From NCBI GenBank assembly GCA_031287685.1, contig JAITSQ010000033.1, forward strand, positions 1 to 59,369: a DNA stretch of 59,369 bases, in the 5' to 3' direction. Numbering within the stretch: position 1 is the stretch's first letter; each line of letters begins with the position of its first letter. Positions 8,063 to 17,045 of this stretch are shown here, in pieces. Position numbers and translations under genes: made by a program. Under the pieces are notes generated by a model. The model was not told the DNA's origin. It was given only the letters and a program-made list of their open reading frames with translations, and did no database searches. Source of the stretch: Clostridiales bacterium. Lineage in GTDB: Bacteria > Bacillota > Clostridia > Lachnospirales > WQUN01.

Positions 8063-9313
8063 TCACCGCCCGACGTCCTTCCGATAGAACGCGCCGTCGA
8101 ACCGGATTTTTTCCGCCGCGCCGTAGGCCTTTACAAGGGCTTCGCTCAAATTCGGCGCTTTCGCGGTAATACCGAGCACGCGCCCGCCGCTTGTGATTAT
8201 TCTTTCGTCCAGAAGCTCCGTTCCGGCGTGGATCGCCCAGACGCCGGAGGCTTCGTCAATTTCGTCAAGGCCGCGTATCTCCTTGCCTTTTTCGTAATCT
8301 CCCGGATAGCCCCCGCTCGCGATAACGACGCAGGCGGCGGCCCCGCTCTCCCACTCGATTTTAAGCTCGGCGAGGCGCCCTTCGGCGCAGGCCGTCATAA
8401 TTTCAAGCAAATCGGTTTTAAGAAGCGGGAGGACGACCTGCGTCTCCGGGTCTCCGAACCGCGCGTTGTACTCGATTACCTTTGGGCCGTCCGGGGTCAG
8501 CATAAGCCCGAAGTACAGAACGCCCCGGAAATCAAGCCCCTCCGCGAGGAGGGCCCGGAGCGTCGGCTCGAATATTTTTTCCTGACATTCCCTCGCGGTT
8601 TCCCGCGTGTAGCGCGGGCTGGGGCAGATGGCGCCCATTCCGCCGGTATTCGGGCCGAGGTCCCCGTCGAGGGCGCGTTTGTGGTCTTTTGAGGAGAGCA
8701 TGGGAGAGATGGTTTTCCCGTCGCAAAAGGCCAGCACGGAAACCTCCGGCCCGGTCAGGAATTCTTCTATCACGAGAGTTTCTCCCGCCGGGCCGTTTTT
8801 TCCGCGCATAGCGCCGAGCACGGCCTCCCGCGCTTCCTCCCGGCTCTCGCATACGGTCACGCCCTTGCCGAGCGCCAGGCCGTCCGCCTTGACGACGAGG
8901 GGCCGGGCGGCGCGCTCCACGTATTCAAGCGCGGACTCCGCGTCCGTGAAAACCTCATACCCGGCAGTCGGAATCCCGTATTTTTTCATTAAAGACTTGG
9001 AGAAGGACTTGCTCCACTCAAGCCGCGCCGCCGCCTTAACCGGGCCGAAAACGGGCAGGCCGCGCGATATAAAGTAATCGGCTATGCCCTCCGCCAGCGG
9101 AACCTCCGGGCCGACCACCGTAAACGCGCCGTTTTCCGCGGCGAAATCCGCCAGTTTTTTAAACTCCAGCGCTCCTATGGAGACCTGTTCGGCGAGCCTC
9201 GCTATGCCGCCGTTGCCGGGAGCGCAGAAAATCCGGCCGGCGCGGGGGCTTTCCCTCAGCTTGCGGATAATGGCGTGTTCGCGCCCGCCGCCGCCGATTA
9301 CCAGTACGTTCAT
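8063..9313 (-). CDS. purD: Phosphoribosylamine--glycine ligase
   Basis: PurD joins glycine to 5-phosphoribosylamine with ATP, the second step of purine synthesis. The 416 residues match the family. The N-terminal GGGGREHAI (7-15) opens the Rossmann-like domain. The ATP-grasp core shows PLVVKADGLALGKGV (about 138-152) and EEFLTGPEVSVL, and the metal-binding end EYNARFGDPETQ is present. ATG 9313 lies 4 bp after the purN stop, so it is the last gene of a purM-purN-purD unit. No purH, purF or purL is present in the window. Confidence 0.97.
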   Translation of the reverse strand: MNVLVIGGGGREHAIIRKLRESPRAGRIFCAPGNGGIARLAEQVSIGALEFKKLADFAAENGAFTVVGPEVPLAEGIADYFISRGLPVFGPVKAAARLEWSKSFSKSLMKKYGIPTAGYEVFTDAESALEYVERAARPLVVKADGLALGKGVTVCESREEAREAVLGAMRGKNGPAGETLVIEEFLTGPEVSVLAFCDGKTISPMLSSKDHKRALDGDLGPNTGGMGAICPSPRYTRETARECQEKIFEPTLRALLAEGLDFRGVLYFGLMLTPDGPKVIEYNARFGDPETQVVLPLLKTDLLEIMTACAEGRLAELKIEWESGAAACVVIASGGYPGDYEKGKEIRGLDEIDEASGVWAIHAGTELLDERIITSGGRVLGITAKAPNLSEALVKAYGAAEKIRFDGAFYRKDVGR

Positions 9314-9317
9314 AAAA

Positions 9318-9920
9318 TCACCCCAGGTTATTTTTGCGATTATTTTTCTGATCCGCGTTCGTTTCCTTCGCTATAAGCCCGATAGCCTCGGGCAGGATTA
9401 TACGCTCGGCCCGCTCCATAACGCGCGCCTGCAGAGTTTCGGGTGTGTCGCCGTCCCTGACCTCCACGGCCTTCTGCAGGATAATCGGGCCGCTGTCGCA
9501 CCCGCCGTCAACATAATGAACCGTCGCGCCGGTGACCTTAACCCCGCGCGCGAGGGCCGCCTCGTGAACCTTCAGCCCGTAGAAGCCCTTGCCGCAGAAA
9601 GACGGGATAAGCGAGGGATGAACGTTTATCACGCGGAATTTTTTCGTGAAATCCTCCGATAAGACGCGCAGGAAGCCCGCCAGCACGACCAGCCCGACCT
9701 CGCGCCGCGCTAAAAGAGCCTCCGCCTCCGCCTCAAAATTTTCCTTAGGGAGGAAAAAAGAGGGGATTCCGTGCTTTTCGGCGCGGGTAAGCGCGTAAGC
9801 CTCCCGCTTATTGGATATTACGCAGACGACCCTCGCGGGGATTTCCCCGGCCTCGCAAGCGTTTATGACCGCCTGGAGGTTCGTGCCGCCGCCCGACACA
9901 AGCGCCCCGACTTTCAGCAT
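9318..9920 (-). CDS. purN: Phosphoribosylglycinamide formyltransferase
   Basis: PurN transfers a formyl group from 10-formyltetrahydrofolate to GAR, the third step of purine synthesis. The 200 residues are typical. VGALVSGGGTNLQAV (about 3-17) binds phosphate, NVHPSLIPSFCGKGFYG carries the catalytic His and the folate loop, and YVDGGCDSGPII carries the catalytic Asp. Its start overlaps the purM end by 7 bp (9914-9920), implying translational coupling. A short Lys/Asn-rich tail (ADQKNNRKNNLG) closes the protein. Confidence 0.97.
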   Translation of the reverse strand: MLKVGALVSGGGTNLQAVINACEAGEIPARVVCVISNKREAYALTRAEKHGIPSFFLPKENFEAEAEALLARREVGLVVLAGFLRVLSEDFTKKFRVINVHPSLIPSFCGKGFYGLKVHEAALARGVKVTGATVHYVDGGCDSGPIILQKAVEVRDGDTPETLQARVMERAERIILPEAIGLIAKETNADQKNNRKNNLG

Positions 9921-10939
9921 ATTACGATGTCGTCTCCTTTTACGGCGGAGCCGATTATAAACGCCCGGCGGCCCTGCTCCTCAAGTATTTTCAAGGCGGA
10001 CTCCGCGTCCTTTTCCGGCACGGCGAACACCATTCCTATGCCCATATTGAAAGTTTCGTACATATCGAGCGTCTTAATATCCCCCTGGGCCTTTATAAAG
10101 TCAAAAATCGGCGGGATTTCCCACGCGCCCATCTGGATTCTCGCGTTCAGGCCGCTGTCTTTGGCGAACATGCGCGGTATGTTTTCTATAAAGCCGCCGC
10201 CGGTGATATGGGCTATGCCCGCCACCGGAACCAGCGATATGAGCGAGAGCGCGGGCCTGACGTATATTTCCGTCGGGCGCAGAAGCTCCTCCCCAAGGGT
10301 CGCGCCGAAGGAATCTATGTGCTGAGAAACGGTGTCCGCGGTCGGGCGCAGAACCTTGCGCGCGAGCGAATATCCGTTTGAGTGAAGCCCGGAGGAGGCC
10401 AGGCCGATAAGCGCGTCCCCCTCCCGTATTCTGGAGCCGTCTATGATTTTCGGCTTATCGATAACGCCGACGGCGAAGCCCGCTATGTCATAATCGTCCT
10501 CCGCGTAAAAATCGGGCATTTCGGCGGTCTCCCCGCCGATAAGGCTCATTCCCGCCGCGACGCAGCCGTTCGCCACGCCCTTTACGATGGTTTCGATTTT
10601 TTCAGGGTAATTTTTCCCGCAGGCGATATAGTCAAGGAAAAAGAGCGGTTTCGCTCCGCAGCACACTATGTCGTTGGCGCACATAGCCACGCAGTCAACG
10701 CCTATCGTGTCGTGGCGCCCGGTCAGAAAGGCGATTTTCAGCTTCGTGCCCACGCCGTCCGACCCGGAGACAAGCACCGGGTCGTCCATTTCTTTGGCTT
10801 CTTTAATGGAAAACATAGCCCCGAATCCGCCTATCCCGGAAAGCACCTGCGGGAGAAGGGTCGCCCCGGCGAGCTTTTTTATAAGCTCCGTGCTCCTGTA
10901 CCCCGCGTGGACGTTAACGCCAGCTTCCTTATAGTTCAT
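9914..10939 (-). CDS. purM: Phosphoribosylformylglycinamidine cyclo-ligase
   Basis: PurM (AIR synthetase) closes the imidazole ring of FGAM using ATP, the fifth step of purine synthesis. The 341 residues are full length. VSGSDGVGTKLKIAF (about 57-71) is the signature ATP/substrate loop, GVDCVAMCANDIVCCGAKPLFFLDYIA follows in two adjacent motifs, and GLASSGLHSNGYSLAR and AHITGGGFIENIPR are in the C-terminal half. ATG 10939 follows GGAGG. Only 62 bp separate it from the upstream 560-residue gene, with no purine riboswitch between them. Confidence 0.96.
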   Translation of the reverse strand: MNYKEAGVNVHAGYRSTELIKKLAGATLLPQVLSGIGGFGAMFSIKEAKEMDDPVLVSGSDGVGTKLKIAFLTGRHDTIGVDCVAMCANDIVCCGAKPLFFLDYIACGKNYPEKIETIVKGVANGCVAAGMSLIGGETAEMPDFYAEDDYDIAGFAVGVIDKPKIIDGSRIREGDALIGLASSGLHSNGYSLARKVLRPTADTVSQHIDSFGATLGEELLRPTEIYVRPALSLISLVPVAGIAHITGGGFIENIPRMFAKDSGLNARIQMGAWEIPPIFDFIKAQGDIKTLDMYETFNMGIGMVFAVPEKDAESALKILEEQGRRAFIIGSAVKGDDIVIC

Positions 10940-11001
10940 TAAAATACCTCCTCTGAAGATTTAGAACCTGTCCCCATAAAGCCGGACATTCTTGGGTATT
11001 A

Positions 11002-12684
11002 TTAGTCGAAGCGCTCCATAAAGTCAAACATGCTTTCCATTTTCCGGAGCGCCCCGCTTGTGTGCGTGACCTGCGGGAAAAGCTCTATTCCGGCGTGCGG
11101 ATATATTTTTATAACGTCTATGCGATACACGGAGGGGCCGGCGGCCTCGTTCTGGGTTATAAGCGGGGAGGCGGGGCTTTCCAGAATATAGTAGAACGAG
11201 CTTTTTTCCTCAAGGCCCAGCTCCGCCAGCGAGACGGAGACCGTTTTTTTGAAGCGGGGGCCGCGCCCCGGCGGGGTATACGCGGTGAACGCGGAGAGGC
11301 TCGCGTCCGTGTTGAAGCTGTAGTTAAGGTAAGGGCAGTCCCGGAAAAACTCTCTCCAAATGGTTTGGTGGAGCCGGTCTAAGGTAAAGCCGCCTTCAAT
11401 TTCCATGATTTTCCATAAAGAGGGAGAGGCGACGGGATAGACTTTAAGGCGGAAGGCCGATCCGGCGGGAGGGCCGGCGGCCGCGGCGCGCGCCGGGTTC
11501 GGCGGTTTTTTCCCGCCGGCAATCTCAAACAGCGCGGACAGCGGCAGGGAAGTCGCCGCCTGCCCTTTGGCGGCTTTGCCGCCGAAGAACTCAAGCCCCA
11601 GGGGAGAGACTTCGTACCTGTCGCAAGGGGAGAAAAACATCACCACCACGTCCTGAGGGTTTTCCGTCAGGGCTTTCCTGAAGTCCTTAAAGTTCCACGG
11701 CTTGTCGAAAAACGGGTCGATAAATTTAAGGAAGCCGCCGAAAATCGCGAAAAAATATTTTACAAGCACGGAGTTGAGCACCATACGGCTTGAGGCGAAA
11801 AGGTTGTATAAATCCTCCTCCGAAATCTCCGAGCTGTGGAGGGATTTTTTCGGACCCATCGCCTGCGAGATTTCAAACTCGATTCCGCTTTCAATCATAT
11901 TTTCAAACGAGTGGAAAAGCTCAATGTAAATCCGGCTTAAAATCTCTTCGGTGGACTGCGGCCGGGTTATAAGGTCGTATATGAAGCTTTCGTCGAGGGG
12001 TATGGAATACCCGGGAATCATGCCGCGTATATGGCCAAGGCTTATTTTTACGGATTCCTTGGCGATGAGGCTGAGAATCTCCCTGTCGGGCAGCTCCAGA
12101 AAAGCCGGCAGCTCCTTCGTGGGGACGGCGGTGGAGACGCGCACGCCTTTTAAGTTTTTTACAAGCCGCAGGTTATACGCGATTATCATCAGATATTCTA
12201 AATAAAACGAGTCTTTTATGGAAATATTCTGCATAATAACGCTTTCCTGGGCGACGGTGAAAAAGCGCGGGCCGGAAAAATCGTGCGACGGCTTTATATA
12301 GTCAATCAGGAAACGGAGGTCCGCCGCTATCGGGTGATGGTCAAGGCTGTAGGCGGAGGCCGAAAACCGCAGGCGGTATTCCTCCGAAGAAGAGGAAGCG
12401 GCGGTCGTCACCCCTGGAATTACGTAAAAACGCCCGTTCCCGCAGCGCTCGTTTATAAGCCTCATAATGTACGCGGGGGAAAGCGCCGAGCCTTTGAAAA
12501 GCGCGGAGCTGTACCAGCGGCTGAAGGTAAGGTTAGTATATTTCAAAAAATCCATACGGCCGCGAGCGTTCATTTTTTCGTACGCTTCGGCGTGAGCGGA
12601 TTCATACGCGCCGACAAGCCGCGCGAAGTACGCGGCGAAATTGGACGGCGACGAAAAGTCCCGGTCGTCTGTAGGGTTGCTCAT
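11002..12684 (-). CDS. Unrecognised 560-residue protein
   Basis: I do not recognise this protein as a whole. It is soluble, with no signal peptide or membrane helix. Residues about 1-330 look helical. After a Pro/Ala-rich linker (near PPNPARAAAAGPPAG, about 395-410), the last 150 residues, beginning FRLKVYPVASPSLWKIMEI and containing LDRLHQTIWREFF, weakly resemble the pRiA4b ORF-3 fold. That fold shows a similar R/K-V-x-L...P-x-W-R opening and LH-x(2)-I pattern. It heads the purM-purN-purD run, 62 bp upstream on the same strand, so co-expression with purine synthesis is plausible but the link in function is unknown. ATG 12684 has no strong ribosome site, so the true start could be slightly downstream. 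Confidence 0.7.
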   Translation of the reverse strand: MSNPTDDRDFSSPSNFAAYFARLVGAYESAHAEAYEKMNARGRMDFLKYTNLTFSRWYSSALFKGSALSPAYIMRLINERCGNGRFYVIPGVTTAASSSSEEYRLRFSASAYSLDHHPIAADLRFLIDYIKPSHDFSGPRFFTVAQESVIMQNISIKDSFYLEYLMIIAYNLRLVKNLKGVRVSTAVPTKELPAFLELPDREILSLIAKESVKISLGHIRGMIPGYSIPLDESFIYDLITRPQSTEEILSRIYIELFHSFENMIESGIEFEISQAMGPKKSLHSSEISEEDLYNLFASSRMVLNSVLVKYFFAIFGGFLKFIDPFFDKPWNFKDFRKALTENPQDVVVMFFSPCDRYEVSPLGLEFFGGKAAKGQAATSLPLSALFEIAGGKKPPNPARAAAAGPPAGSAFRLKVYPVASPSLWKIMEIEGGFTLDRLHQTIWREFFRDCPYLNYSFNTDASLSAFTAYTPPGRGPRFKKTVSVSLAELGLEEKSSFYYILESPASPLITQNEAAGPSVYRIDVIKIYPHAGIELFPQVTHTSGALRKMESMFDFMERFD

Positions 12685-12732
12685 AAGGCGGACACAGCTT
12701 TCTTCGGCAATTATTAAAAAATATTAAATTCC

Positions 12733-12761
12733 TTGAAAAAAAATCATATCCGTACTATAAT
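12733..12761 (+). promoter_or_regulatory. clpS-clpA promoter
   Basis: TTGAAA (12733-12738), 17 bp, TATAAT (12756-12761); the start codon of clpS is 44 bp further on, with AAGGTG as ribosome site. Confidence 0.75.
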
Positions 12762-12804
12762 AACAGAAGTTTGAAATAAAAACAATAATTACTAAGGTGA
12801 TTTT

Positions 12805-13122
12805 ATGAACGCCGAAACAAAAACGCGAGAAACCATACGGGAGCTTACCGAGCCGGCGCCCCCGCCGTTCTTTGCCGTCGTCTTTCTCAATGACGATTAT
12901 ACCACAATGGATTTCGTTGTGAAAGTGCTTATCGAGCTTTTCGGCAAAAAACCGGAGGAGGCCGCCGCTCTTATGATGAAGATACATGAGGAGGGCCGCG
13001 GCACGGCGGGAAGATACGTTTTTGACATAGCCGCCACAAAAGCGCGGCAGACTAAGGCAATGGCGCAGAAAGAGGGCTATCCCCTCCGCGTCGTCGTTCT
13101 GAAAGAAGATGAGGGCTTATGA
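12805..13122 (+). CDS. clpS: ClpS protease adaptor
   Basis: ClpS binds N-degron substrates (destabilising N-terminal Leu, Phe, Trp or Tyr) and hands them to ClpA. The 105 residues show the family core: FAVVFLNDDYTTMDFVVKVL (about 31-50), where the N-D-D and Thr-Met form the amino-end pocket, HEEGRGTAGRYVFDIA (about 70-85) and a C-terminal beta strand YPLRVVVLKEDE. The first 28 residues are charged and probably flexible, as in other ClpS. Its stop overlaps the clpA start (ATGA at 13119-13122), so the two are translated together. Confidence 0.95.
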   Translation: MNAETKTRETIRELTEPAPPPFFAVVFLNDDYTTMDFVVKVLIELFGKKPEEAAALMMKIHEEGRGTAGRYVFDIAATKARQTKAMAQKEGYPLRVVVLKEDEGL

Positions 13123-15389
13123 AACCTGACGACCTGGCGCACCAAGTATACATCGTCGCGGTCAACGAAGCGCAGATGCAGTCTCACGAATATATACTCC
13201 CCGAGCATTTTCTGTACGCGGCGCTGCTTTTCGAGGGCGGGAAGAGCCTTATAGCGGCGGGCGGCGGGGACGTCGCGGAGATTGCGGCCGACCTCCAGGA
13301 TTTCTTCGAGACTATGGTGCCGAAAACGGAGGCGCTCCGCCCCACGGAGTCAATCGGACTCGTCAGCATGTTTGAGGTTTCGGCGGCCTACGCCCTTTCC
13401 CAGGGCGGGGAAGTCATCACCTTGGACTACCTTATTATGGCGCTGTTTACTCTTGAACATTCCTACGCGGTTTATATACTCAACAAGCACGGCGCGGACA
13501 AACTGGCCGTTCTGCGGAAAATGACCCAGCGGGCGGTCTCCCGCGAGGCGGCCGAAAAAGCCGGGCCGGACAGGCGGGAGAAGCGGGAGAGGGCCGAGCG
13601 CCAGAAAGCCGCGCCGAAAAAAGAGGACGACGCTCTGGAGAAATACTCCGTGAACCTGACCCGCGCGGCTTCGGAGGGCAGGCTCGACCCGCTCATCGGG
13701 CGCGAGGAAATTATGGAAAAAGTTATGCTGGCGCTTTGCCGGAGGCTTAAGAACAACCCGCTTCTTGTGGGGGACCCAGGCGTGGGCAAAACGGCCGTGG
13801 TGGAGGGCCTGGCGCAGAAGCTGGCCGAGGGGGACGCGCCGGAGTTTCTGAAAGGGGCGACCATTTTTTCCGTAGATATGGCCGCGGTTGTGGCGGGGAC
13901 AAAATACCGGGGGGATTTTGAGGAGAGGCTTCTGAGCGTCGTGGAGCGGGCCGCGAAGGTCAAATTCCCTATAATTTACCTTGACGAGATACATACGATT
14001 GTGGGCGCGGGCGCGGCGGAGGGCAGCACGGACGCGGCGCGGATACTCAAGCCGTATCTCGCCAAGGGGAGCGTGCGCTTCATAGGCTCCACGACGTTCG
14101 AGGACTATAAGAAGCATTTTGAGAAGGACAGCGCGCTGACGCGGCGTTTCCTTAAAATAAACGTGCCGGAGCCGGATTTTGCCGAAAACGTTATGATTTT
14201 AGCCGGAATCCGGCGGAAATACGAGGATTTTCACAGCGTCGTATATACCGACGAGATTATCGGGCGAATCTGCGGGCTTTCGTCGAAATACCTTAAAGAC
14301 CGCGCCATGCCGGACAAGGCCGTGGACGTTCTTGACCAGGCGGGCGCGCGGGCCGTCCTGTCCGGGCGGGGCGCCGGCTATGAAATAACCCTTGACGACA
14401 TAGACGAATGTGTTTCGTATATGGCGGGAATCCCCAGGAGGAACCTTACCGAGGGTGAGTTCGGCCGCGTCAAGAGCCTTGAGGAAAATCTCCGGGCCGC
14501 GGTTTTCGGGCAAGACGAGGCGGTGGGCCGGGTCGTTTCCGCCATAAAGCTGGCCCGCGCGGGGCTTCAGCCGGCGGAGCGGCCCGTGGCCAGCCTGCTT
14601 TTCGTAGGCCCTACGGGCGTCGGCAAGACGGAGACGGCCAGGCAGCTGGCGAAATCTCTCGGGGCGGCTTTCCTGCGTTTCGATATGACGGAGTATCAGG
14701 AGAAGCACAGCGTGGCGCGGCTTATCGGCGCGCCCCCAGGATACGTCGGGTACGAGGAGGGGGGCCTGCTGACGGACGCGGTGCGCAAAACGCCCTACGC
14801 CGTGCTCCTGCTTGACGAAATAGAAAAAGCCCACGCGGACATACTAAACGTGCTGCTGCAGGTAATGGATTACGGTTTTCTGACGGATAACGGCGGGAAA
14901 AAGGCGGATTTCCGCGAGATTATACTAATAATGACCTCAAACGCGGGCGCGCGGGATATGAATAAGCGCGTCGTGGGCTTTGAGTCCGGAGTGTGGGGAG
15001 GCTCCGCCGTGGATAAAGAGGTCGAGCGCGTTTTCTCTCCGGAGTTCCGGGGGCGGCTTGACGCGTGCGTGAAGTTTAACCCGCTTTCCCGCGAAATGGC
15101 GCGGAGGATTACGGAGCGGCAGCTGGCGCTCTTATCGGAAATGCTTGAAAAGAAAAACTATGCCCTGAAAGTATCCGACGAAGTAACGGAGCGTATAGCG
15201 AGCCGCGCCAGCGCCGAAAAATTCGGCGCGAGGGAGATTATCCACGTAATCGACTCCGAGGTGAAGCGGCTTATAGCCGACAAGGTGATTTTTTCCGGGG
15301 ATTTTGACGGTAAGGATAAACGCGGCGTTATCCGCCTGCTGCTTAAAAACGGGGAGATAGAGGCGGAGGCGGAAAAGGACGGCTTTTAA
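13119..15389 (+). CDS. clpA: ClpA-type AAA+ unfoldase
   Basis: ClpA is a hexameric ATPase that unfolds proteins and feeds them to ClpP. The 756 residues contain a Clp-N double repeat (about 1-145), a first AAA+ module with Walker A GDPGVGKTA (about 218) and Walker B IIYLDEIHT, and a second with GPTGVGKTE (about 496) and VLLLDEIEKAH. The short linker lacks the ClpB coiled coil, so this is ClpA and not ClpB or ClpC. Coupling with clpS confirms the type. The ClpP-docking IGL-type loop is not obvious by eye. clpP is not in the window. Confidence 0.95.
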   Translation: MKPDDLAHQVYIVAVNEAQMQSHEYILPEHFLYAALLFEGGKSLIAAGGGDVAEIAADLQDFFETMVPKTEALRPTESIGLVSMFEVSAAYALSQGGEVITLDYLIMALFTLEHSYAVYILNKHGADKLAVLRKMTQRAVSREAAEKAGPDRREKRERAERQKAAPKKEDDALEKYSVNLTRAASEGRLDPLIGREEIMEKVMLALCRRLKNNPLLVGDPGVGKTAVVEGLAQKLAEGDAPEFLKGATIFSVDMAAVVAGTKYRGDFEERLLSVVERAAKVKFPIIYLDEIHTIVGAGAAEGSTDAARILKPYLAKGSVRFIGSTTFEDYKKHFEKDSALTRRFLKINVPEPDFAENVMILAGIRRKYEDFHSVVYTDEIIGRICGLSSKYLKDRAMPDKAVDVLDQAGARAVLSGRGAGYEITLDDIDECVSYMAGIPRRNLTEGEFGRVKSLEENLRAAVFGQDEAVGRVVSAIKLARAGLQPAERPVASLLFVGPTGVGKTETARQLAKSLGAAFLRFDMTEYQEKHSVARLIGAPPGYVGYEEGGLLTDAVRKTPYAVLLLDEIEKAHADILNVLLQVMDYGFLTDNGGKKADFREIILIMTSNAGARDMNKRVVGFESGVWGGSAVDKEVERVFSPEFRGRLDACVKFNPLSREMARRITERQLALLSEMLEKKNYALKVSDEVTERIASRASAEKFGAREIIHVIDSEVKRLIADKVIFSGDFDGKDKRGVIRLLLKNGEIEAEAEKDGF

Positions 15390-15919
15390 TACCCGAACGC
15401 CGCTTTCGTGATAAAAAGCGCGCCGATAATCCCGGCGAGGTTCGCTATAAGCGCGCTGGCCAGGGTATAGCGCGTTTTGGTCACTTTGACGCTCATAAAA
15501 TAGACGCTCATTGTGTAAAAGACCGTTTCGGTCGAGCTCATCATAACGGAGACGAAGCGTCCGAGGAACGAGTCCGGCCCGTGGGTTTTGTACAGGTCGA
15601 GGAGCAGGCCGGCCGAAGCGGAGGAGGACACAAGCCGCATAAGCGCCAGCGGCACGGCCTCCGGCGGAAAGCCGATAAGGCCGGTCGCCGGGGCCAGGGC
15701 GCGGCTGAGCATATTAAGCGCGCCGGACGCGCGGAGGAAGCCGACGGCCACCATAAGCCCTATAAGCGTGGGCATTATGCCGACGACGGTCCGGAAGCCG
15801 TCCACAGCCCCCTCCGTGAAGGATTTATATATATCGACGCGGTTTTTCAGGCCGCTCAAGATGATTAGGAGGAATACGCCGGGGATTATGAAGTCGGAGA
15901 AAAACATCAGGGCTTTCAA
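15386..15919 (-). CDS. spmB: Spore maturation protein B
   Basis: SpmB is a membrane protein needed with SpmA for normal dehydration of the spore core in Bacillus. The 177-residue protein has about four hydrophobic segments and belongs to the nucleoside-recognition (Gate) fold, which resembles nucleoside transporter halves. SPATGLIGFPPEAVPLALMR-like features are present (here APATGLIGFPPEAVPLAL), followed by SSASAGLLLD and STETVFYTMSVYF. It starts 3 bp after the spmA stop and converges on clpA with a 4-bp overlap. Its presence supports a spore-forming lineage, although homologues also occur in non-sporulators. Confidence 0.9.
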   Translation of the reverse strand: MKALMFFSDFIIPGVFLLIILSGLKNRVDIYKSFTEGAVDGFRTVVGIMPTLIGLMVAVGFLRASGALNMLSRALAPATGLIGFPPEAVPLALMRLVSSSASAGLLLDLYKTHGPDSFLGRFVSVMMSSTETVFYTMSVYFMSVKVTKTRYTLASALIANLAGIIGALFITKAAFGY

Positions 15920-15922
15920 GGG

Positions 15923-16513
15923 CTAACTCCTTTCCTCGGGGGCTAAAGCCTCGAATATTTTGGCGCAGAGCACCGCCGCCGCCGTGGATACAAGCGTGGC
16001 GAGCAGGCCGGCGCCGATGATTTCCGCCGGGTTTTTCGAGCCGCACTCCGCGCGGTAGGCGATTATGTTCACCGAGACGAGCTGAAGCGACGACATATTG
16101 AAAATGAGAAACATACACATACTCTTGGTGGCGGCGTCCTTGCGGGGGTTGAGCTTCTGAAGCTCCTCCATCGCCTTAAGCCCGGCGGGGGTGGCGGCCC
16201 AGCCGATTCCCAGGATATTGGCTATGAAATTGGCGGATATGTATTTAACCGCGGGGCCGCCCGGCGGCAGGTTCGGGAACAGAAACCGCAAAAGCGGGGA
16301 CATTTTCCCGGCAAGCGCGGGGACAAGCCCGGAATCCTCCGCTATTTTCATCATACCGCTCCACATAGCGATTATGCCGAGCATTTTCACGCACAGCGAC
16401 ACCGCGTCCTGCGCGCTTGAAACGGCGGCGTTGGTGAGAGGGTTCAGGCTCCCGGTGAACGCCGCGGCGACCACCCCCACGATAATCATAAAGCCCCATA
16501 CGAAGTTAAGCAA
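15923..16513 (-). CDS. spmA: Spore maturation protein A
   Basis: SpmA is the partner of SpmB in the membrane. The 196 residues include an N-terminal helix (FVWGFMIIVGVVAAAFTG), the conserved MLGIIAMWSGMMKIAEDSG segment (about 43-61), an NFIANILGIGWAATPAGLKAM gate motif, and a C-terminal helix before LAPEERS. The start is TTG 16513, six bases after GGGGAGGAAA. No obvious vegetative promoter is seen upstream, which fits sporulation-stage control but does not prove it. Confidence 0.9.
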   Translation of the reverse strand: MLNFVWGFMIIVGVVAAAFTGSLNPLTNAAVSSAQDAVSLCVKMLGIIAMWSGMMKIAEDSGLVPALAGKMSPLLRFLFPNLPPGGPAVKYISANFIANILGIGWAATPAGLKAMEELQKLNPRKDAATKSMCMFLIFNMSSLQLVSVNIIAYRAECGSKNPAEIIGAGLLATLVSTAAAVLCAKIFEALAPEERS

Positions 16514-16598
16514 GGTTTCCTCCCCGGTCGTCTTGGCTTGGTTGTCTTAAATATATGCGGGGTTTTGTAAAACATTCTAACAGAAAGCGGGCGCCAAT

Positions 16599-17045
16599 TT
16601 GGTCGTTTTATCGGAAATCGCGGGGAACACCCCGTTTGTGGCGGCGCTGCTGTCGTTTTTCGCCGCGCAGCTCATAAAAATTATAATCGAGCTTTGGCGC
16701 GTGAAAAAGCTAAACGTTTACCTGCTGATAAGCTCCGGCGGTATGCCGTCAAGCCACTCCTCCTTCGTGACGGCGCTGACCGCCGCCATAGGCATACGGG
16801 AGGGCTTTGGCTCGGCCATATTCGCCGTTTCGGCGGTTTTCGCGATAGTCGTTATGTACGACGCGGCGGGCGTGCGCCGCGCGGCGGGCACCCAGGCGAA
16901 GGTCATAAATATGATAGTTGAAAACATAGAAAATCAGGGCGTAACCCTCGACAAAAAGCTGAAGGAGCTGCTTGGCCACAGCCCCGTGGAGGTTCTGGCG
17001 GGCGCGGTTCTGGGGGTTATCATAGGAATCTGGAGGAGTTTATGA
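16599..17045 (+). CDS. Divergent PAP2 family (DUF212) membrane protein
   Basis: A 148-residue membrane protein of the YuiD/DUF212 type, distantly related to PAP2 phosphatases. It has a hydrophobic start, the SSGGMPSSHSSFVTAL motif (about 46-61), which is the phosphatase-type Ser-His box, and VMYDAAGVRRAAGTQAKV (about 87-104), which is the conserved Asp/Arg block. The end DKKLKELLGHSPVEVLAGAVLG is also typical. The start appears to be TTG 16599, preceded by a weak GAAAG. The last codons overlap the next gene (ATGA), indicating an operon with the GH18 protein and mnmA. The substrate is unknown. Confidence 0.85.
   Translation: MVVLSEIAGNTPFVAALLSFFAAQLIKIIIELWRVKKLNVYLLISSGGMPSSHSSFVTALTAAIGIREGFGSAIFAVSAVFAIVVMYDAAGVRRAAGTQAKVINMIVENIENQGVTLDKKLKELLGHSPVEVLAGAVLGVIIGIWRSL

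Noticed and set aside
10940..11001. Purine riboswitch before purM
   Set aside because: Only 62 bp separate purM from the upstream gene, and no conserved purine aptamer core is present.
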